A stretch of 64,000 nucleotides of DNA from Fibrobacter sp. UWH6 (GCF_900142465.1 NZ_FRAX01000006.1:124001-188000); one strand, 5' to 3'. Shown: positions 1 to 8,181, counted from the stretch's first letter. Notes: generated from the sequence alone by a model not told the origin. Program-made: numbers and translations.

Positions 1-2
1 GC

Positions 3-1133
3 CAAAAGAAGGCTAAGGGAACTCTTGCCGAAGATGTGATCAACGAAGGTGGAACCTTCAATTTGCCTTTTAGTCTGAAAGATGAAATTCGTTTTGAACT
101 GGATTTCTTCTTGAAAATGCAGGATGAAGATGGGGGCGTTTTTTTCAAGGTGACTCCCGAACGTTGGGATGGCTTTGTGACTCCGACGGTTTCTGATTCC
201 ACGCAGAAGCGTTTGATTCTTGGTAAGTCAACTACATCGACCTTGAATTTTGCTGGGTGTATGGCTGCGGCCAACCGCGTCTATCGTGGTTCCGACCGCG
301 CTTTTTCCAATCGGTGTCTGGGGGCTTCTATTCGGGCCTATCAGTGGGCTTGCAGGAATCCTGAGGCGGATTGGCCTCATAATACAGAAGGCAGTGGCGG
401 CTATGGAGACTCCTGTTATACGGATGAGTTTTTCTGGGTCCGCAGCATGCTTTATCGTGAGTTGCAAGGCGTGAAGAGTTTCCCGAAAAAGTCCATGGAT
501 AGTTTGCGTTCAATCCTCTTGAAGGATATGGATAAGAACAAGATCAAGCTGGGACTGGACTGGCGTGATACCCAGAATTTTGGGTGGATTGCTCTGGCCT
601 TGCAGGACTTTGACGTGGAACTTCGAGATCGAGCCCGTAAGACTCTAGAGGGTGCCGCCGCCGAGATAATTCGCTTACAGCAGGCGGATCCTTACGGATT
701 GTCGATACGGAGTTTTATCTGGGGTAGCAATGGTGAAATTTCTAACCATGCGCTAACCTTGATGGTTGTAAACACCTGGCGGAAAACCGTAGAGGGGCAA
801 TCCTTGATTAAGTGGAGCCAGGAACAGTTGAATTTTGTCTATGGACGTAATCCGTTGAATGTCTGCTTTGTGACGGGATCTGCCTGGAGTTCGCCTAAAC
901 GCCCTCATCATCGTTTGAGCCATTCAGACAAGGTGGTGGACCCTATTCCGGGGTTGCTTGTGGGGGGAATCAATGCGGATCGTCAGGACTTGCATCGTTT
1001 TCCGACATATCCTAATGAATTGCCCGGATACTCTTACTCCGATGAACAGTGTTCCTTTGCCAGTAATGAAACAGCCATCAACTGGAACGCTCCGTTGACG
1101 GCTGTATTGGCTTTACTCGTTGCTTATAACTGA
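3..1133 (+). CDS. Glycoside hydrolase family 9 (endoglucanase-type), 5'-truncated by the window edge
   Basis: C-terminal part of a GH9 catalytic (alpha/alpha)6 barrel, likely an endo-beta-1,4-glucanase acting on cellulose or related glucans. The frame is open from base 3, so the true start lies upstream; an internal GTG at 36 is probably not the start. Diagnostic family segments are a YGRNPLN motif, the PHHR substrate-binding motif near 900-920, a PGLLVGGINADR segment, and a final NETAINWNAPL block in which the Glu codon at 1068-1070 is the expected proton donor. The N-terminal Asp pair that activates water would lie outside the window. The protein ends right after the barrel, with no C-terminal binding module. 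The last 21 bases overlap the convergent DUF218 gene. Family confidence is high; exact substrate is unknown. Confidence 0.9.
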   Translation, partial: QKKAKGTLAEDVINEGGTFNLPFSLKDEIRFELDFFLKMQDEDGGVFFKVTPERWDGFVTPTVSDSTQKRLILGKSTTSTLNFAGCMAAANRVYRGSDRAFSNRCLGASIRAYQWACRNPEADWPHNTEGSGGYGDSCYTDEFFWVRSMLYRELQGVKSFPKKSMDSLRSILLKDMDKNKIKLGLDWRDTQNFGWIALALQDFDVELRDRARKTLEGAAAEIIRLQQADPYGLSIRSFIWGSNGEISNHALTLMVVNTWRKTVEGQSLIKWSQEQLNFVYGRNPLNVCFVTGSAWSSPKRPHHRLSHSDKVVDPIPGLLVGGINADRQDLHRFPTYPNELPGYSYSDEQCSFASNETAINWNAPLTAVLALLVAYN

Positions 1134-1934
1134 GTCTGTTTTTTCTTTAGCAGGCTCGGGAATGGTATCCACGGCCTTGCTTTTTTCTGAAACCTTTGGA
1201 ATCAAGGACTGCAAATCTACAACAGGATTTTTCTGTTCTTCAAATTTCTTGAGGGACTGAATCCTTTTGTAGAAGGCGGAATCATTGGGTGTTAGAATTC
1301 CTGCCGGCCAGAGTTCAAATGTGGCCATAGCCAAGGCTGCCCATTCTCTAATCCAGGTCTTGCGGGATTCGCGATTGGTGTACCAGGAATCGGCGTTGTA
1401 CTGATAATGGTGGATGTCTACGGTCTTGTATACAGGTTTTTCTCCAGAAAGGGTCGAGAATATTTTCTTGACTCGGTGGGAGGCGGCTGCGGAAGTCAGC
1501 AGCAAGACCGTGTCGGCATTGTGTTTCTTTAGCCAGGGGATAATGGTGAAGGCTTCGCCGATGGTGGAGGCATCGTCGTGAGGGGCGAGGAAGACCGCGT
1601 TGCTGTCGAAACTTCCTAATCTCATAAATTCTTCGACGTAGAATTCCGCGTTGCTGCGGTTGCGTAGGCAACGTCTGCCTAAAATCAAGACGGAGTCGGC
1701 CTGGCCATTAGCGACAAGGTCTGCTGCGTAGTCAATACGTTCCAGGTCTGCTGATTGTCCGTCGAGAACGGCAACCCAGGTAACGTGGTTTATTTCGTCA
1801 TCGTCAACCAGCCAATGGCCGCTTTCTGTGATGACCAGATAGAAAAGGATGATGACAATGACTGCTGCCGCTGCGATGAGGCTTGCAATAATGCGGCGTG
1901 CGCGGATCTGCTTTTTGCTGAGAGACTTTGCCAA
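1113..1934 (-). CDS. DUF218 / YdcF-ElyC-SanA family membrane-anchored protein
   Basis: A 273-residue protein with a basic N-terminus, one membrane helix (about residues 14-37) and a DUF218 domain. It shows the family pattern: a VAVLDG strand, an ADSVLILG strand, a conserved acidic/His loop, and a TVLLLTSAAASHRVKK segment. Family members in E. coli (ElyC, SanA) act in envelope biogenesis and vancomycin resistance, but the chemistry is not settled. The start is TTG, chosen because AGGAG lies seven bases upstream and no better start exists. A polar, Lys/Glu-rich tail of about 50 residues follows the domain. It is the last gene of a leftward tsaB-rimI-DUF218 run and overlaps the cellulase gene tail to tail. 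Confidence 0.75.
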   Translation of the reverse strand: MAKSLSKKQIRARRIIASLIAAAAVIVIILFYLVITESGHWLVDDDEINHVTWVAVLDGQSADLERIDYAADLVANGQADSVLILGRRCLRNRSNAEFYVEEFMRLGSFDSNAVFLAPHDDASTIGEAFTIIPWLKKHNADTVLLLTSAAASHRVKKIFSTLSGEKPVYKTVDIHHYQYNADSWYTNRESRKTWIREWAALAMATFELWPAGILTPNDSAFYKRIQSLKKFEEQKNPVVDLQSLIPKVSEKSKAVDTIPEPAKEKTDSVISNE

Positions 1935-1950
1935 TTGAAACTCCTAATAT

Positions 1951-2394
1951 TTAGGAACCTGTCTTGTAGAGTACAGCATCCTCTCCATCGGAATAGTACT
2001 TCTTGCGGGTGCCATAAATTTTGAAACCGTTCTTCTCGTAGAATCGTCTTGCCTTTTCGTTACCGACTCGGACTTCCAGAAAGCAACAGTCTCCTTCCGC
2101 GAAATTTAGCTGGCTGAATCCTGCGTCCAGAAGTTGCTGACCGATTCCCTTTTGCTGTTGATGGCCTTGGGTGGCGATACTTAACAATTCGGAGTCGGGG
2201 CCTAGGATATGGAAAATTGCGTAGCCGAGAATAGCTGGTTGCGGTTCGTTGTCGGATTCGTACACCAGACAGCTGGCGTAATTTGCGCGGATCTCGCTGG
2301 CGAACTGTTTTTCGTTCCATTCCTGAAACTGCAGTTCTTCCTGTATGGAAAGAACTGCTGGAATGTCTGCAATTTCCATTTTGCGGATTGACAT
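1951..2394 (-). CDS. rimI: RimI-type ribosomal protein S18 alanine N-acetyltransferase (GNAT)
   Basis: A 147-residue GNAT acetyltransferase. It has the acetyl-CoA pyrophosphate loop QQQKGIGQQLL (the R/Q-x-x-G-x-G/A motif), followed by LEVRVGNEKARRFYEKNGF and a terminal Tyr-containing segment, which is the RimI signature. RimI acetylates the N-terminal Ala of ribosomal protein S18. It lies 18 bases after tsaB, the usual partner in many genomes, so the two are probably co-transcribed. Length is normal for the family. Confidence 0.88.
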   Translation of the reverse strand: MSIRKMEIADIPAVLSIQEELQFQEWNEKQFASEIRANYASCLVYESDNEPQPAILGYAIFHILGPDSELLSIATQGHQQQKGIGQQLLDAGFSQLNFAEGDCCFLEVRVGNEKARRFYEKNGFKIYGTRKKYYSDGEDAVLYKTGS

Positions 2395-2412
2395 CGATTC
2401 TCGGGTAAAACT

Positions 2413-3060
2413 CTATTTGAGTTTTTCGAAGTAAGATGGCTGGATGTAGTTGGCTTCCTGAATCAGACTGGGCGGAACCTTGGTAAATAGGGACGTCCAC
2501 ATGTTCAGAGGCTTGCCGGTGTCAAGAACGGCGGCTGCCGCGATTTCTGCAAACAGTGCGCTCAAGGTTTCATCGGCGGAGGCCGCTTCATCCACAACGA
2601 CGGTCTTTACGGGATGTGCCTTAAGGCGTTCTACTACTTCGGTGGTCTCGATAAAGCTTTCTTCGGCCTTGCCATCAACTGTCTGACGTAAGTACCAGTA
2701 ACCAGGGCGTGCACGGATTACCACGGCGACTTCGGCTGAATTGTCGTTACCGCCAAAGCATTCCAGAGCCTGCAAGGTACTGACTCCACAAAGTTCACGT
2801 TTGCCGCTAAAGCAAAGTCCCTGACAGAAAGCGACTCCCGTACGGAGACCGCTAAAGGATCCCGGTCCCACAGTGACTAGCACTCGCTTGATGTCGTCTA
2901 GCTTTGCGCCTACGCGGGCAAGCAGATCGTCTAGAATAGCGGATGCGGTTTCGCCACGGGCAGAAGCATCTACAGTCTCCTGGTACAATCCAGACGTGCT
3001 GTCGGATAATCCCATGGAAATCCCCTTACGGGAAGTATCTACAAAAAGATCAAGTTTCAT
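2413..3060 (-). CDS. tsaB: tRNA t6A37 threonylcarbamoyltransferase subunit TsaB
   Basis: A 215-residue ASKHA-fold protein of the TsaB (YeaZ) family. It starts with the LFVDTS strand and carries the VTVGPGSFSGLRTG motif typical of the group. TsaB is the scaffold partner of TsaD in making N6-threonylcarbamoyladenosine on ANN-decoding tRNAs; it has no catalytic metal site of its own. It is the first gene of the leftward tsaB-rimI-DUF218 set. The 175-base gap before it, towards ddl, is filled by heptad repeat elements. tsaD and tsaE are not in this window. Confidence 0.9.
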   Translation of the reverse strand: MKLDLFVDTSRKGISMGLSDSTSGLYQETVDASARGETASAILDDLLARVGAKLDDIKRVLVTVGPGSFSGLRTGVAFCQGLCFSGKRELCGVSTLQALECFGGNDNSAEVAVVIRARPGYWYLRQTVDGKAEESFIETTEVVERLKAHPVKTVVVDEAASADETLSALFAEIAAAAVLDTGKPLNMWTSLFTKVPPSLIQEANYIQPSYFEKLK

Positions 3061-3073
3061 TTGCTCTCATTTA

Positions 3074-3160
3074 CAAAGTATGAATTATGAAGTACGAGAC
3101 TAAATAATCGCGGCCTTGCCGCCTTACTTGATCTAATAATTCATAATTCGTAAGGCTAGT
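3074..3160. repeat. Two-armed degenerate heptad repeat element
   Basis: The left arm (3074-3101) is four 7-base units: CAAAGTA, TGAATTA, TGAAGTA, CGAGACT. The right arm (3133-3160) is CTAATAA, TTCATAA, TTCGTAA, GGCTAGT. The right arm, read as its complement, resembles the left arm, so the element can fold into an imperfect hairpin around a 31-base centre that contains CGGCCTTGCCG. A second element of the same style begins at the next base. It lies between ddl and tsaB, both leftward genes. Confidence 0.7.
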
Positions 3161-3227
3161 GTAAAGCGGAAAGGATAAAGCGTAAAGAAGAATCTATATC
3201 CTTTAACCTTTAACCTTTAACCTTTAT
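3161..3227. repeat. Two-armed degenerate heptad repeat element
   Basis: The left arm has the units GTAAAGC, GGAAAGG, ATAAAGC and GTAAAGA (3161-3188). An 11-base centre follows. The right arm is CCTTTAA three times and then CCTTTAT (3200-3227). The right arm is roughly the complement of the left. It ends nine bases before the ddl stop codon. The left arm is almost the same as that of the element at 5455-5532. Confidence 0.8.
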
Positions 3228-3235
3228 TTATCCTC

Positions 3236-4270
3236 TTACCTCTTAATGTACAGGCTCTTTTCGATAATCATGTCGATGAGCTGGCTGTAGGTAATACCGT
3301 TGCAGGCGGCCTGCTGGGGCAAGAGGCTTGTGGGGGTCATGCCGGGCAGGGTGTTGGTTTCGATAGCGAACAGTTCACCGTCCTTGGTAATGCGGACGTC
3401 GGTACGGCTATAGCCTGCACCACCCAGAGCGTAGTGAGCGTTCTTCACCAGTTCCTGGATGCGTGCGGTCAGTTCCGGAGCAAATTCAGCCGGGGTCACT
3501 TCCTTACATTCGCCGTTGTACTTGGCTTCGTAGTCGAAGTATTCGCGGGTGGTCATGCGCATTTCGGTAGGCGGCAGGGGCTTTTCACCTTCGATGTAGC
3601 CGCAGCTAGCTTCGCCACCGGCAATGAACTTTTCGCAGAGGAGGCGGTTGGAATCCTTGAACAGGTCCTGGGCGATCTTGCCTGCTTCGTCAAGATCCTT
3701 GGCGATGCCGATACCGATGGAGGAGCCGCCCAGCGGGTCCTTGATGACCAGGGGGAAGCCCAGTTCGTCAGCAACACTTACCAGGGTGTCGCCAGTAAAG
3801 TCGTGCTTGAATATCACGCGGTAGGGCGGAGTGGGAATGCCGTTGGCGCGATAGATTTCCTTGGACTTGATCTTATCCATGGCCAGAGCGGAAGCCAAAA
3901 GACCGCAACCGGTGTAGGGGATACCCCAGTTTTCAAGAAGAGCCTGCACATGGCCGTCTTCGCCCCACTTGCCGTGGAGTGCCAGGAAGGCGATGTCGGC
4001 GTCGGGAAGTTCAGAAAGGGCGGGGTTCTTCTTGGTGTTGGCGGCAGTGCCTTCCAGACCGCGGAAGTAATTCACGGAGAAATTGTCCTTCTGGTAGGGG
4101 GACAGCTCGCGGGAAGACCAGTGCCAGGTGCCATCCTTGTCGATAAGAACCGGGTGGATGTTGTATTTGTCGGGATTCATGGCGCGGACCACACCGGTAC
4201 CGCTAACTACAGAAACATCATGTTCGGTGGACGGACCACCCATCAAAACGAGAACGCGCATGCGTGCCAT
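3236..4270 (-). CDS. ddl: D-alanine--D-alanine ligase
   Basis: A 344-residue ATP-grasp ligase that joins two D-Ala for peptidoglycan precursors in the cytoplasm. Visible motifs are the N-terminal LMGGPSTEHDVSVVSG loop, LHGKWGEDGHVQALLE, the ATP-binding KDPLGGSSIGIG glycine-rich loop, and the C-terminal EINTLPGMT-type block (here AIETNTLPGMTPTSLLPQQA) with metal ligands. Length is typical. The ATG at 4270 is preceded by AGAGG. It is transcribed leftward from a region that also holds a heptad element on its upstream side. Confidence 0.93.
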   Translation of the reverse strand: MARMRVLVLMGGPSTEHDVSVVSGTGVVRAMNPDKYNIHPVLIDKDGTWHWSSRELSPYQKDNFSVNYFRGLEGTAANTKKNPALSELPDADIAFLALHGKWGEDGHVQALLENWGIPYTGCGLLASALAMDKIKSKEIYRANGIPTPPYRVIFKHDFTGDTLVSVADELGFPLVIKDPLGGSSIGIGIAKDLDEAGKIAQDLFKDSNRLLCEKFIAGGEASCGYIEGEKPLPPTEMRMTTREYFDYEAKYNGECKEVTPAEFAPELTARIQELVKNAHYALGGAGYSRTDVRITKDGELFAIETNTLPGMTPTSLLPQQAACNGITYSQLIDMIIEKSLYIKR

Positions 4271-4318
4271 ATAAAACCTCTTGAAAATCTTACCTTGACA
4301 ATGTAGTAAATATACAGT

Positions 4319-4388
4319 GGTTAGTGGTTAGTGACCTGCATCCCGAAGCCCAAACCTCTAGGAGCGAAGCTCCGACCTCATACCTCAA
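4319..4388. repeat. Two-armed heptad repeat element with an inner hairpin
   Basis: The left arm has GGTTAGT twice and then GACCTGC (4319-4339). The right arm has ACCTCAT and ACCTCAA (4375-4388). Between them GGAGCGAAGCTCC can form a small hairpin. It sits in the divergent gap between ddl and the epimerase gene, well upstream of both start codons. Confidence 0.55.
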
Positions 4389-4498
4389 GCGAAGCGTTCC
4401 TCAAATGTCCCAATGTGTTTACGGGGGAAAACTTTTTTGCGTCCAGTTTTTTTGTTTCTGGGTTTTGCTATGTATATTTCTAAAAAAAGAGGTAAAAT

Positions 4499-5419
4499 AT
4501 GAAGGTCTTTGTTACCGGTGGAACTGGTTTTATTGGTCACTATGTAGTCCGTGCCTTGCTTGCCAAGGGGCATGAAGTGGTTATCGCCACGCGTCATCCT
4601 AATAAGGTTCCTTCTTTACAGAAAATTCCCCAGGTTAGCTTTGTTGAATGTGCTTTAACCGACTTTGAAAAGATGGCTCAGGGCTTGGTGGGCTGCGATG
4701 CTTGTATCCATGTGGCTCTGGGGTGGGGTGAGACTCCCTCTACCATGCTGATGAACGATACCCGTGCGACCGTTAATTTGTTGGAAAGTGCGGCGGCAGC
4801 GGGGTGCAAGAAGTTTATTTATACCAGCAGTACCGCAGCCATGGGACGTATACGTCCTGTAATGCGGGAAGTAACCTGCAATCTGCCCATGGATCTCTAT
4901 GGGGCTACCAAGGCCGCAGGCGAAGCTTTTGTGCTGGGATTTTCCCATGGTTACGGGGATCAGTTCCCCAAGGTGGAAATGGCTCGCAATATTATCCGCC
5001 CGGGGTATACTTTCGGTAATCCCGCTTACCCTGATGGTTGCTGCCAGCCGGACCGTCGCTTCTTCGATATCGTAAAGGCCGTCAAGGAAAACCGCGACAT
5101 CAATATTATCAAGAATGATGGTACCCAGTTTATTTTTGCTGGTCATCAGGCTGAACTTTATGTGAATCTTCTGGAATCCGACTTGAATGAGGAAATCTTC
5201 CTCGGTATGTCTGAATGCTGGGTGAGCTGGAAGGAAATTGCCCAGATGGCTCTTTCTTTGAAGCCGGATTCCACTTCTAAAATTGTGGAGAAGGATTTGG
5301 GTTGGGGCGATGATCCGATTCTGTTCGATGTCAGCAAGATTAAGGATCGTTTTGGCCTAGCTTTTGATCCCCATGAACAGCTGATGGAACATGTGAAGTG
5401 GACCTTTGACCAGGTCTAG
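4499..5419 (+). CDS. NAD(P)-dependent epimerase/dehydratase (extended SDR)
   Basis: A 306-residue extended short-chain dehydrogenase/reductase. It has the nucleotide-binding GGTGFIG motif at residues 7-13, a D-x-x-D-like acidic stretch, a TSSTAAMG strand and the catalytic YGATKAAGE (YxxxK). The substrate cannot be read from the sequence; relatives act on nucleotide sugars or related alcohols/ketones. AGAGG lies seven bases before the ATG. It is a single rightward gene between leftward ddl and purF, and it ends in its own terminator. Confidence 0.8.
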   Translation: MKVFVTGGTGFIGHYVVRALLAKGHEVVIATRHPNKVPSLQKIPQVSFVECALTDFEKMAQGLVGCDACIHVALGWGETPSTMLMNDTRATVNLLESAAAAGCKKFIYTSSTAAMGRIRPVMREVTCNLPMDLYGATKAAGEAFVLGFSHGYGDQFPKVEMARNIIRPGYTFGNPAYPDGCCQPDRRFFDIVKAVKENRDINIIKNDGTQFIFAGHQAELYVNLLESDLNEEIFLGMSECWVSWKEIAQMALSLKPDSTSKIVEKDLGWGDDPILFDVSKIKDRFGLAFDPHEQLMEHVKWTFDQV

Positions 5420-5420
5420 T

Positions 5421-5451
5421 AAAAAAAGGCCTTCCATTGGAAAGCCTTTTT
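5421..5451 (+). terminator. Rho-independent terminator after the epimerase gene
   Basis: AAAAAGGCCTTCC, then ATT, then GGAAAGCCTTTTT forms a near-perfect stem directly after the stop codon, with A-rich and T-rich flanks. It could work in both directions, and so may also stop purF read-through. Confidence 0.75.
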
Positions 5452-5454
5452 AGC

Positions 5455-5532
5455 GTAAAGCGTTAATTAGCGTAAAGCGGAAAGGTTAAAGCGTAAAGGA
5501 ATATCTTTAATCTTTCTCCTTTCACCTATATC
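5455..5532. repeat. Two-armed degenerate heptad repeat element
   Basis: The left arm is GTAAAGC, GTTAATT, a three-base slip, then GTAAAGC, GGAAAGG, TTAAAGC, GTAAAGG (5455-5499). A five-base centre is followed by CTTTAAT, CTTTCTC, CTTTCAC and CTATATC (5505-5532). The second arm is roughly complementary to the first. It lies in the tail-to-tail gap, four bases from the end of purF. Confidence 0.8.
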
Positions 5533-5536
5533 CTAG

Positions 5537-6922
5537 TTAGCCGCAGCGATTCTTGCTGGCGTCAATACCGATATAGTCGGGATAGTCGTTGTTGAAGCAG
5601 GCGGCGCAGTAATTTTCGCCTTCGCCGGTACATTCCTTCATACCTTCTACGCTGAGGTAACCCAGGCTTTCTACGCCCAGCATCTTTGCGATTTCGTCGG
5701 GAGTCATGGAACTGGCTGCAAGTTCGCCCTGGCTGGGGAAGTCCATGCCGAAGAAACAGGGGTGTGCTACCGGAGGTGATGCAATACGGATGTGGACTTC
5801 GAGAGCGCCTGCATCGCGGAGCATCTTGGAAAGGATCTTCAGAGTGGTTCCGCGGACGATGGAGTCTTCCACCACGCAGACGCGCTTGTTCTTGAGAACG
5901 CCTTCGATGGGGTTGAACTTCAGTTTCACCTTCTGTTCGCGGACGTTCTGGGTGGGGTCGATGAAGGTACGGCCCACATAATGGTTACGGAGCAAGCCAA
6001 TTTCAAAGCGGATGCCGCTGGCCTGTGCGTAGCCCAGGGCTGCGGTAGTGGCACTGTCCGGAACGGAAATGACGATGTCTGCGTCTACGGGACATTCCTT
6101 GGCCAGCTGCTTGCCCATCTTGCGGCGGACCTTGTCGCAGGACTGCTCGAAGATCTTGGAGTCCGGACGGCTGAAGTAGATGTACTCGAAAATACAGTGG
6201 GCCAGACGGTCCTTCTGGGTGAAACGTTCGGAATGGAGGCCGTTATTGGTAATGGTCAGGAATTCGCCGGGCTGGATATCGCGAACGTAGTTGGCTCCCA
6301 GCAAATCGAAAGCGCAGGTTTCGGAGGCCACGCACCAGGATTTTCCCATGCGGGCGATGCTTAGGGGGCGGAAGCCGAAGCCGTCGCGGGCCACGTACAT
6401 GGTGTCCTTGCTGATGAATATCAGACAAAAACAGCCGGTGAATTTGGTAATAGCTTTCTTGATTGCTTGTCCCAAGTCATCGGCTTCTGTGCGTGCGATT
6501 TCATGAAGAAGAATTTCTGAGTCTGAGGTGGTCTGGAAGATGTGACCTTCGTTTTCCATTTCCTGACGCAGTTCGGTGGCGTTGGTGATGTTACCGTTGT
6601 GAACTACTGCCAGCTGGCCCCACTTGCAGCTCACCAAAATGGGCTGGGCGTTTGCCAAGGTGCTTGCGCCAGTGGTGCTGTAACGAACGTGGCCGATGCA
6701 GGTGTTACCCGGGCATTCGTCTACGTTGTGTTCTTGCAGGAGGGTGGAAACCAGACCCATGGACTTACGGACGCGAATCTTGTCGCCGTCGGTCACTGCA
6801 AAGCCTGCGGATTCCTGGCCGCGGTGCTGCAGAGCGTACAGACCCATGGTAACATTGCGGACTACGTTCTCGCCATTGAAAATGCCGATGACGCCGCATT
6901 CTTCATGAATTTCTTCGAGCAT
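5537..6922 (-). CDS. purF: Amidophosphoribosyltransferase
   Basis: First committed step of purine synthesis: PRPP + glutamine to phosphoribosylamine. The start is placed at 6922 (AGAGG just upstream), giving 461 residues that begin MLEEIHEECGVIG. The Cys at residue 9 would be the glutaminase nucleophile exposed by propeptide cleavage. An in-frame extension to 7006 is possible but not supported. The protein has the PRPP-binding loop VVEDSIVRGTT. It also has the cysteines that bind an iron-sulfur cluster in the Bacillus-type enzyme: AHCIFEYIYF, HPCFFG and CAACF. It is monocistronic as far as can be seen; the 240 bases upstream show no riboswitch or purine operator that I recognise. Confidence 0.95.
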   Translation of the reverse strand: MLEEIHEECGVIGIFNGENVVRNVTMGLYALQHRGQESAGFAVTDGDKIRVRKSMGLVSTLLQEHNVDECPGNTCIGHVRYSTTGASTLANAQPILVSCKWGQLAVVHNGNITNATELRQEMENEGHIFQTTSDSEILLHEIARTEADDLGQAIKKAITKFTGCFCLIFISKDTMYVARDGFGFRPLSIARMGKSWCVASETCAFDLLGANYVRDIQPGEFLTITNNGLHSERFTQKDRLAHCIFEYIYFSRPDSKIFEQSCDKVRRKMGKQLAKECPVDADIVISVPDSATTAALGYAQASGIRFEIGLLRNHYVGRTFIDPTQNVREQKVKLKFNPIEGVLKNKRVCVVEDSIVRGTTLKILSKMLRDAGALEVHIRIASPPVAHPCFFGMDFPSQGELAASSMTPDEIAKMLGVESLGYLSVEGMKECTGEGENYCAACFNNDYPDYIGIDASKNRCG

Positions 6923-7165
6923 AACGCCTCTTTGGAAATGAAATTCCCTCTGCCTCAGGGGCCGTAGCTCACCGCATTTGGTGCAAGCAAGGGAATCAAG
7001 CGGCAAAAAAGTTAAACTCTGCCGAAAAGGACGTTAAGGGTCTTTTTTTGTTATTTTTTGACGAATTTTGCCTAAAAAAGCGGTTTTTTTACAGACTGTG
7101 TAAAAACGAACCTTTTTTCAAGTTTGCTTTTACATTTTCTGTCACCCATATTTTGGGCTTTCGGT

Positions 7166-8080
7166 CTATATTGCCGTGCTGATCACCAGGGCGATTAGGC
7201 CAACAAACATGGATATCTTGACTAGCTTCTGGGATTTGCGGTAGTTCTGTTTTTGTGTCTGGATAAGAATTGTCGCAAATGTGGGGGTCAGGGTCGCCAG
7301 GGTTAGAATCAGAAAAATGGTGGAATAATATCCTTGGATCGTGGGAAGGGGGAGGAGCATCCAGGTAAAGATCAGGATGGCTCCGGCCAGGCGTCGTGCT
7401 GTAGGGGCGCCTGCGGCAATGGGGAAGGTGATGATGCCTGCCATCAGGTCGCCAGATTCGTCTTCAAGGTCCTTGTAGATTTCGCGGACGGTGGTCAGCA
7501 GGAATGCAAACATCATGGCGGGGTACAGAAATCCGAATTTCGCACTCAGGCTCATGGGTTCAATGTCGGTTTCTCTGGGGATAATCGGGTAGATGAGAGT
7601 GAGGATTAGCGGGGTCGTGCATAGGAATGCCACGGTCATGTTCTTCAGCAGGGGAATGTGCTTGAGCTTCTTGTTGTAGGCGATAAGCAAAAGGACAAGA
7701 GCCGCAAAGAACAGGGAGGGCGTCGCATAGGCTCCGGATAAAATGCCGTCGGCAAGTCCGCACGCAACGGTAAGAATTGCCATGACGATCCATGCTGTTT
7801 TTGCCGCGCCAACGCTGATTCGGCCACTGGGGAGAGGACGGTTCGGTCGATTCTTCTTGTCGCTTTCAAAATCAAGAACGTCGTTTTGAATATTGCCAAA
7901 TCCGATGGCGCACGCAAAGCCCAAAATTTGGAGACTCAGGGTTGTAAAGCTGATGCCGCGAACGGTAACTCCCTCATCAACTCCGGGAAAAATTCCCAGT
8001 AAAAAATACCCAACTACCAAGGTAACCGAGGCTATGGCAATGTTGACAGGACGAGTCATTTTGATTAAGGTCATGAGCAT
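7166..8080 (-). CDS. UbiA-family prenyltransferase (geranylgeranylglycerol-phosphate geranylgeranyltransferase-like)
   Basis: An integral membrane prenyltransferase with eight or so hydrophobic helices. The first Asp-rich motif reads NDVLDFESDKKNRPNRPLPSG, which fits the branch that includes archaeal-type DGGGP synthase and chlorophyll synthase better than MenA or UbiA proper. A second acidic motif (REIYKDLEDESGD) follows. It would attach an isoprenoid to an aromatic or glycerol-phosphate acceptor. The start is uncertain: I use the ATG at 8080 because LIKMTRPVNIAIAS follows as in relatives; an upstream ATG at 8119 adds 13 residues and falls in a palindrome. No clear ribosome site precedes either. 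Confidence 0.75.
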   Translation of the reverse strand: MLMTLIKMTRPVNIAIASVTLVVGYFLLGIFPGVDEGVTVRGISFTTLSLQILGFACAIGFGNIQNDVLDFESDKKNRPNRPLPSGRISVGAAKTAWIVMAILTVACGLADGILSGAYATPSLFFAALVLLLIAYNKKLKHIPLLKNMTVAFLCTTPLILTLIYPIIPRETDIEPMSLSAKFGFLYPAMMFAFLLTTVREIYKDLEDESGDLMAGIITFPIAAGAPTARRLAGAILIFTWMLLPLPTIQGYYSTIFLILTLATLTPTFATILIQTQKQNYRKSQKLVKISMFVGLIALVISTAI

Positions 8081-8103
8081 ATTTGAAAGATAGAAAGATG
8101 AAA

Positions 8104-8121
8104 AAATGAAAATTTTCATTT
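8104..8121. promoter_or_regulatory. 18-bp perfect palindrome in a divergent promoter region
   Basis: AAATGAAAATTTTCATTT is its own reverse complement. It lies between the leftward UbiA gene and the rightward superoxide reductase gene, about 60-78 bases before the latter's start. Position and symmetry fit an operator for a dimeric repressor, such as a Fur/PerR-type oxidative-stress regulator, but the regulator is not identified. In AT-rich DNA a chance palindrome of this length is uncommon but possible. Confidence 0.45.
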
Positions 8122-8181
8122 ATGGTCTAAAAAATGACTATTTGGTATATTATTATCGCCTTTATCCTAAGGAGGTAGAAT

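Noticed and set aside
6962-7006. N-terminal extension of PurF
   Set aside because: The in-frame start at 7006 would bury the catalytic Cys 37 residues in; the internal ATG has a ribosome site and the usual propeptide length.
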